Below, in pieces: positions 28,889 through 30,615 of a stretch of DNA of 30,615 nucleotides (the first letter of the stretch is position 1; the number at the start of each line of letters is the position of its first letter). The translations under genes were made by a program, and so were the position numbers. The DNA is from a virus: the IMG/VR virus record IMGVR_UViG_3300042987_000147, positions 1 through 30,615 of that record; one strand, 5' to 3'. The notes beneath the pieces are model-generated. The model did not search any database and was not told the DNA's origin. It saw only the letters and a program-made list of their open reading frames with translations.

Positions 28889-29503
28889 ATGGATCAGCGA
28901 ACACCAGAATGGTTTGCCGCACGCTGCGGCAAGGTGACGGCCTCGAAAGTTTCTGAGATTGCAGCAAAGGTGAAGGGCGGCAAAGCGGCTGCATCTCGTA
29001 AGAATTACATGGCTCAATTGGTTTGCGAAAGGCTCACGGGTAAACCCAAGGAAGGGTTTACTGATGCAGCAATGCAGTGGGGAACGGATCAGGAACCGTT
29101 TGCCCGTGATGCCTACTCCGCAAAGACGGGCGAGTTGGTGACAGAAATCGGCTTTGTGCAGCACCCGCGCATTGCTATGGCAGGCGCGTCACCAGATGGC
29201 ATTGTGTCACCGAGTGGCATAGTTGAGATTAAATGCCCAAACACGGCAACACACATTGAATACTTGCTCGATCCCGAGCCGCCACAAGAATATTTTTATC
29301 AAATGCAGTGGCAGATGGCGTGTTGCATGGCGGACTTTTGCGATTGGGTGTCCTACGACCCGCGTATGCCCGCGCACTTGCAGTTGCTGATCGTTCGCAT
29401 ACCGCGTGACGATGACACCGTGCGAATGCTCGAACACGAAGTAGAGACGTTTTTGGCAGAGTTGGATGAAAAGGTCAAAGCATTGCAGGAGTTGAAAGTA
29501 TGA
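28889..29503 (+). CDS. YqaJ / lambda-exonuclease-like recombination nuclease
   Basis: This encodes 204 aa from the ATG at 28889, 8 nt after AGGGAG. It has RTPEWFAARCGKVTASKV, then AMQWGTDQEPFARDAY with Glu69, and the nuclease core GASPDGIVSPSGIVEIKCP with Asp103, Glu113 and Lys115, then YFYQMQWQMACC with the usual Gln. This is the alkaline exonuclease that resects 5' strands so that ERF can anneal. All active residues are present. An earlier in-frame ATG at 28865 lies in the repeat and is not used in my view. Confidence 0.92.
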   Translation: MDQRTPEWFAARCGKVTASKVSEIAAKVKGGKAAASRKNYMAQLVCERLTGKPKEGFTDAAMQWGTDQEPFARDAYSAKTGELVTEIGFVQHPRIAMAGASPDGIVSPSGIVEIKCPNTATHIEYLLDPEPPQEYFYQMQWQMACCMADFCDWVSYDPRMPAHLQLLIVRIPRDDDTVRMLEHEVETFLAELDEKVKALQELKV

Positions 29504-29808
29504 AGTACGAACAGAAACCAAACACCGCAACCGTCTTCAAAAACGAAGACAAGCGGCCCGACCAGGTGATGAAGAACCCTGACGGCAGCGAGTGGGTACG
29601 AAAGGATGCCGATTACAAAGGCAGCGGTATTTTCAACGGCATGGCCTGCTGGGTCGATGTCCACGAAAAAGTCAGCAAGAAAGGCGAGACGTATTTTTCG
29701 ATTAAGGTCAAGCCCAAAGGTCAGCCTGCGCCTGCGAAGAAAGCCGCGAGCGGCGGGATGACCGAAGAGAACTGGGCGACCTTTAAAGACGACGAAATCG
29801 ACTTCTGA
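29500..29808 (+). CDS. SSB-like small protein with acidic tail, 102 aa
   Basis: This encodes 102 aa and overlaps the exonuclease by ATGA. The N-terminal part MKYEQKPNTATVFKNEDK, then DYKGSGIFNGMACWVDVHEK and GETYFSIKVKPKG, reads as a compact beta domain. A Lys/Ala linker leads to an acidic end, FKDDEIDF, that resembles the SSB tail DDDIPF used to recruit partners. I recall similar small proteins in phage recombination modules. A single-strand-DNA-binding role beside ERF and exonuclease is likely but not proven. Confidence 0.65.
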   Translation: MKYEQKPNTATVFKNEDKRPDQVMKNPDGSEWVRKDADYKGSGIFNGMACWVDVHEKVSKKGETYFSIKVKPKGQPAPAKKAASGGMTEENWATFKDDEIDF

Positions 29809-30602
29809 TGAAACGCATACTCTCATTAGGCGCCGGGGTGCAGTCATCGACGCTTGCGCTGATGATTGCTCGCGGCGAACTTGAGCCGATTGATGCCGCG
29901 ATTTTTGCGGACACCGGCTGGGAGCCGCCGAAGGTCTACGACTGGCTGAATTGGTTGGAGACGCAGTTACCGTTTCCCGTTTATCGGGTTCAGCGAGGAA
30001 ATCTGCGCCAGGATGCAATCAATCGCAGCAAACACACCTCCGGTCGTGTTGCTGCGATTCCTTGGCATATGGTGATGCCGAACGGTGACCGAGCGATGGG
30101 GCGCAGGCAATGCACTAAAGAGTACAAGCTTGAACCCATCACGAAGAAAACCCGTGAGTTGGTCGGCCTTGTGCCACGGCAGCGTGCGAAAGCAATTCTT
30201 TGCGAAATGCTCATCGGCATCAGCACCGATGAAGCCATGCGGATGAAGCCTGCCCATGAGAATTGGAAGCGTCACCGTTGGCCGCTGATTGAAAAAGGCA
30301 TGAGCCGGTGGGACTGCCTGCGATGGATGGAGCGTAACGGCTACGGCGAGCCGCCAAAGTCAAGTTGCATTGGTTGCCCGTATCATTCCGACCATGAATG
30401 GCGGTCAATCAAAGCAGACCCGGTATTGTGGGCTGATGCCCTTGAAGTAGACGCTGCGATCCGTTCGCAGCCAAAGATTCGAGGGCAACAGTTTATGCAC
30501 CGCTCTTGCGTGCCGCTTGCAGAGGCCGACCTTTCCACTGCTGCGGATCATGGGCAGGTTGATATGTTCAACAACGAATGCGAAGGGATGTGCGGCGTAT
30601 GA
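29808..30602 (+). CDS. PAPS-reductase-like PP-loop protein with cysteine pairs
   Basis: This encodes 264 aa, starting in a TGATG overlap. ILSLGAGVQSSTLALM (4-19) is a PP-loop nucleotide motif, and FADTGWEPPKVYDWLNWL (33-50) is the second family motif. RRQCTKEYKLEP has Cys102, SCIGCPYHSDHEWRSIK has Cys187 and Cys190, and CEGMC (258-262) closes the protein, so an Fe-S cluster or zinc site is plausible. Such phage proteins belong to the adenine-nucleotide alpha hydrolase group that includes PAPS reductase and DndC. Sulfur or base modification of DNA or RNA is possible. No dnd partners are seen in the window. Confidence 0.75.
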   Translation: MKRILSLGAGVQSSTLALMIARGELEPIDAAIFADTGWEPPKVYDWLNWLETQLPFPVYRVQRGNLRQDAINRSKHTSGRVAAIPWHMVMPNGDRAMGRRQCTKEYKLEPITKKTRELVGLVPRQRAKAILCEMLIGISTDEAMRMKPAHENWKRHRWPLIEKGMSRWDCLRWMERNGYGEPPKSSCIGCPYHSDHEWRSIKADPVLWADALEVDAAIRSQPKIRGQQFMHRSCVPLAEADLSTAADHGQVDMFNNECEGMCGV

Positions 30603-30615
30603 TTAGCGAAGAGCG
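30599..30615 (+). CDS. Start of another gene, truncated by the window end
   Basis: An ATG overlapping the previous TGA (ATGA) opens MISEE and a sixth codon that is cut. The overlap style matches the rest of the operon, so a gene probably continues beyond the window. Nothing can be said of its product. Confidence 0.45.

Noticed and set aside
28754-29164. Minus-strand ORF reading through pentamer tract B
   Set aside because: It only translates the complement of the repeats (Pro/Cys/Ala/Leu-rich) and then the antisense of the exonuclease gene; no ribosome site and no family pattern.
1-30615. tRNA genes
   Set aside because: I saw no cloverleaf with the T-loop and CCA-end pattern; the small gaps are too short except those already described. 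A tRNA search program was not run.

Overview
The window is a piece of a tailed-phage genome (Caudoviricetes) of podovirus type with a P22-like head and short-tail module. It starts inside the large terminase gene and ends six codons into another gene, so both ends are cut. Almost everything is on the plus strand, tightly packed, with many ATGA, GTGA, TAATG and TGATG junctions. The host is probably a Gram-negative bacterium, because an Rz/Rz1-type spanin pair is present. Host genus cannot be told from the sequence.

Layout. 0-3.9 kb: terminase nuclease end, four tiny basic or unknown proteins, a P22-type portal (726 aa) and a small helical protein. 3.9-11.7 kb: an accessory virion cassette of about ten genes placed between portal and scaffold. 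It holds small beta proteins, a fibre with a KISxL-type N-terminus, an 819-aa glycine-rich protein made of three tandem modules, a 2OG-Fe(II) oxygenase, a ParB-like small protein and a 744-aa pectate-lyase-like fibre. 11.7-15.7 kb: scaffold, major capsid protein and decoration-type proteins. The capsid gene is split at codon 18 by a 763-nt group I intron that carries an HNH homing endonuclease. 15.7-20.4 kb: P22 gp4- and gp10-like tail accessory factors, then more fibre and glycine-rich proteins. 20.4-24.9 kb: a cupin-SET fusion protein and three probable internal/ejection proteins of lower G+C. 24.9-26.2 kb: lysis cassette (holin-like, Rz, embedded Rz1, GH108 endolysin).

26.2-27.0 kb is a short minus-strand operon (Cro-like repressor, unknown protein, VRR-NUC-type nuclease). 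It diverges from the plus-strand early genes through a compact back-to-back promoter region whose two -35 boxes form one inverted repeat. 27.0-30.6 kb is the recombination/early module: unknown, ERF annealing protein, coiled-coil protein, a protein with a glycine-rich loop, YqaJ/lambda-type exonuclease, an SSB-like protein and a PAPS-reductase-like protein. Two tracts of in-register GGCNN pentamers (12 and 30 units) lie before two of these genes.

Most notable: the capsid-gene intron whose core helices overlap both ends of the endonuclease gene; the pentamer tracts; the cupin-SET protein; the divergent promoter switch; and a hairpin that covers the scaffold ribosome-binding site. Family assignments come from reading motifs and from memory of families; no database search was run.
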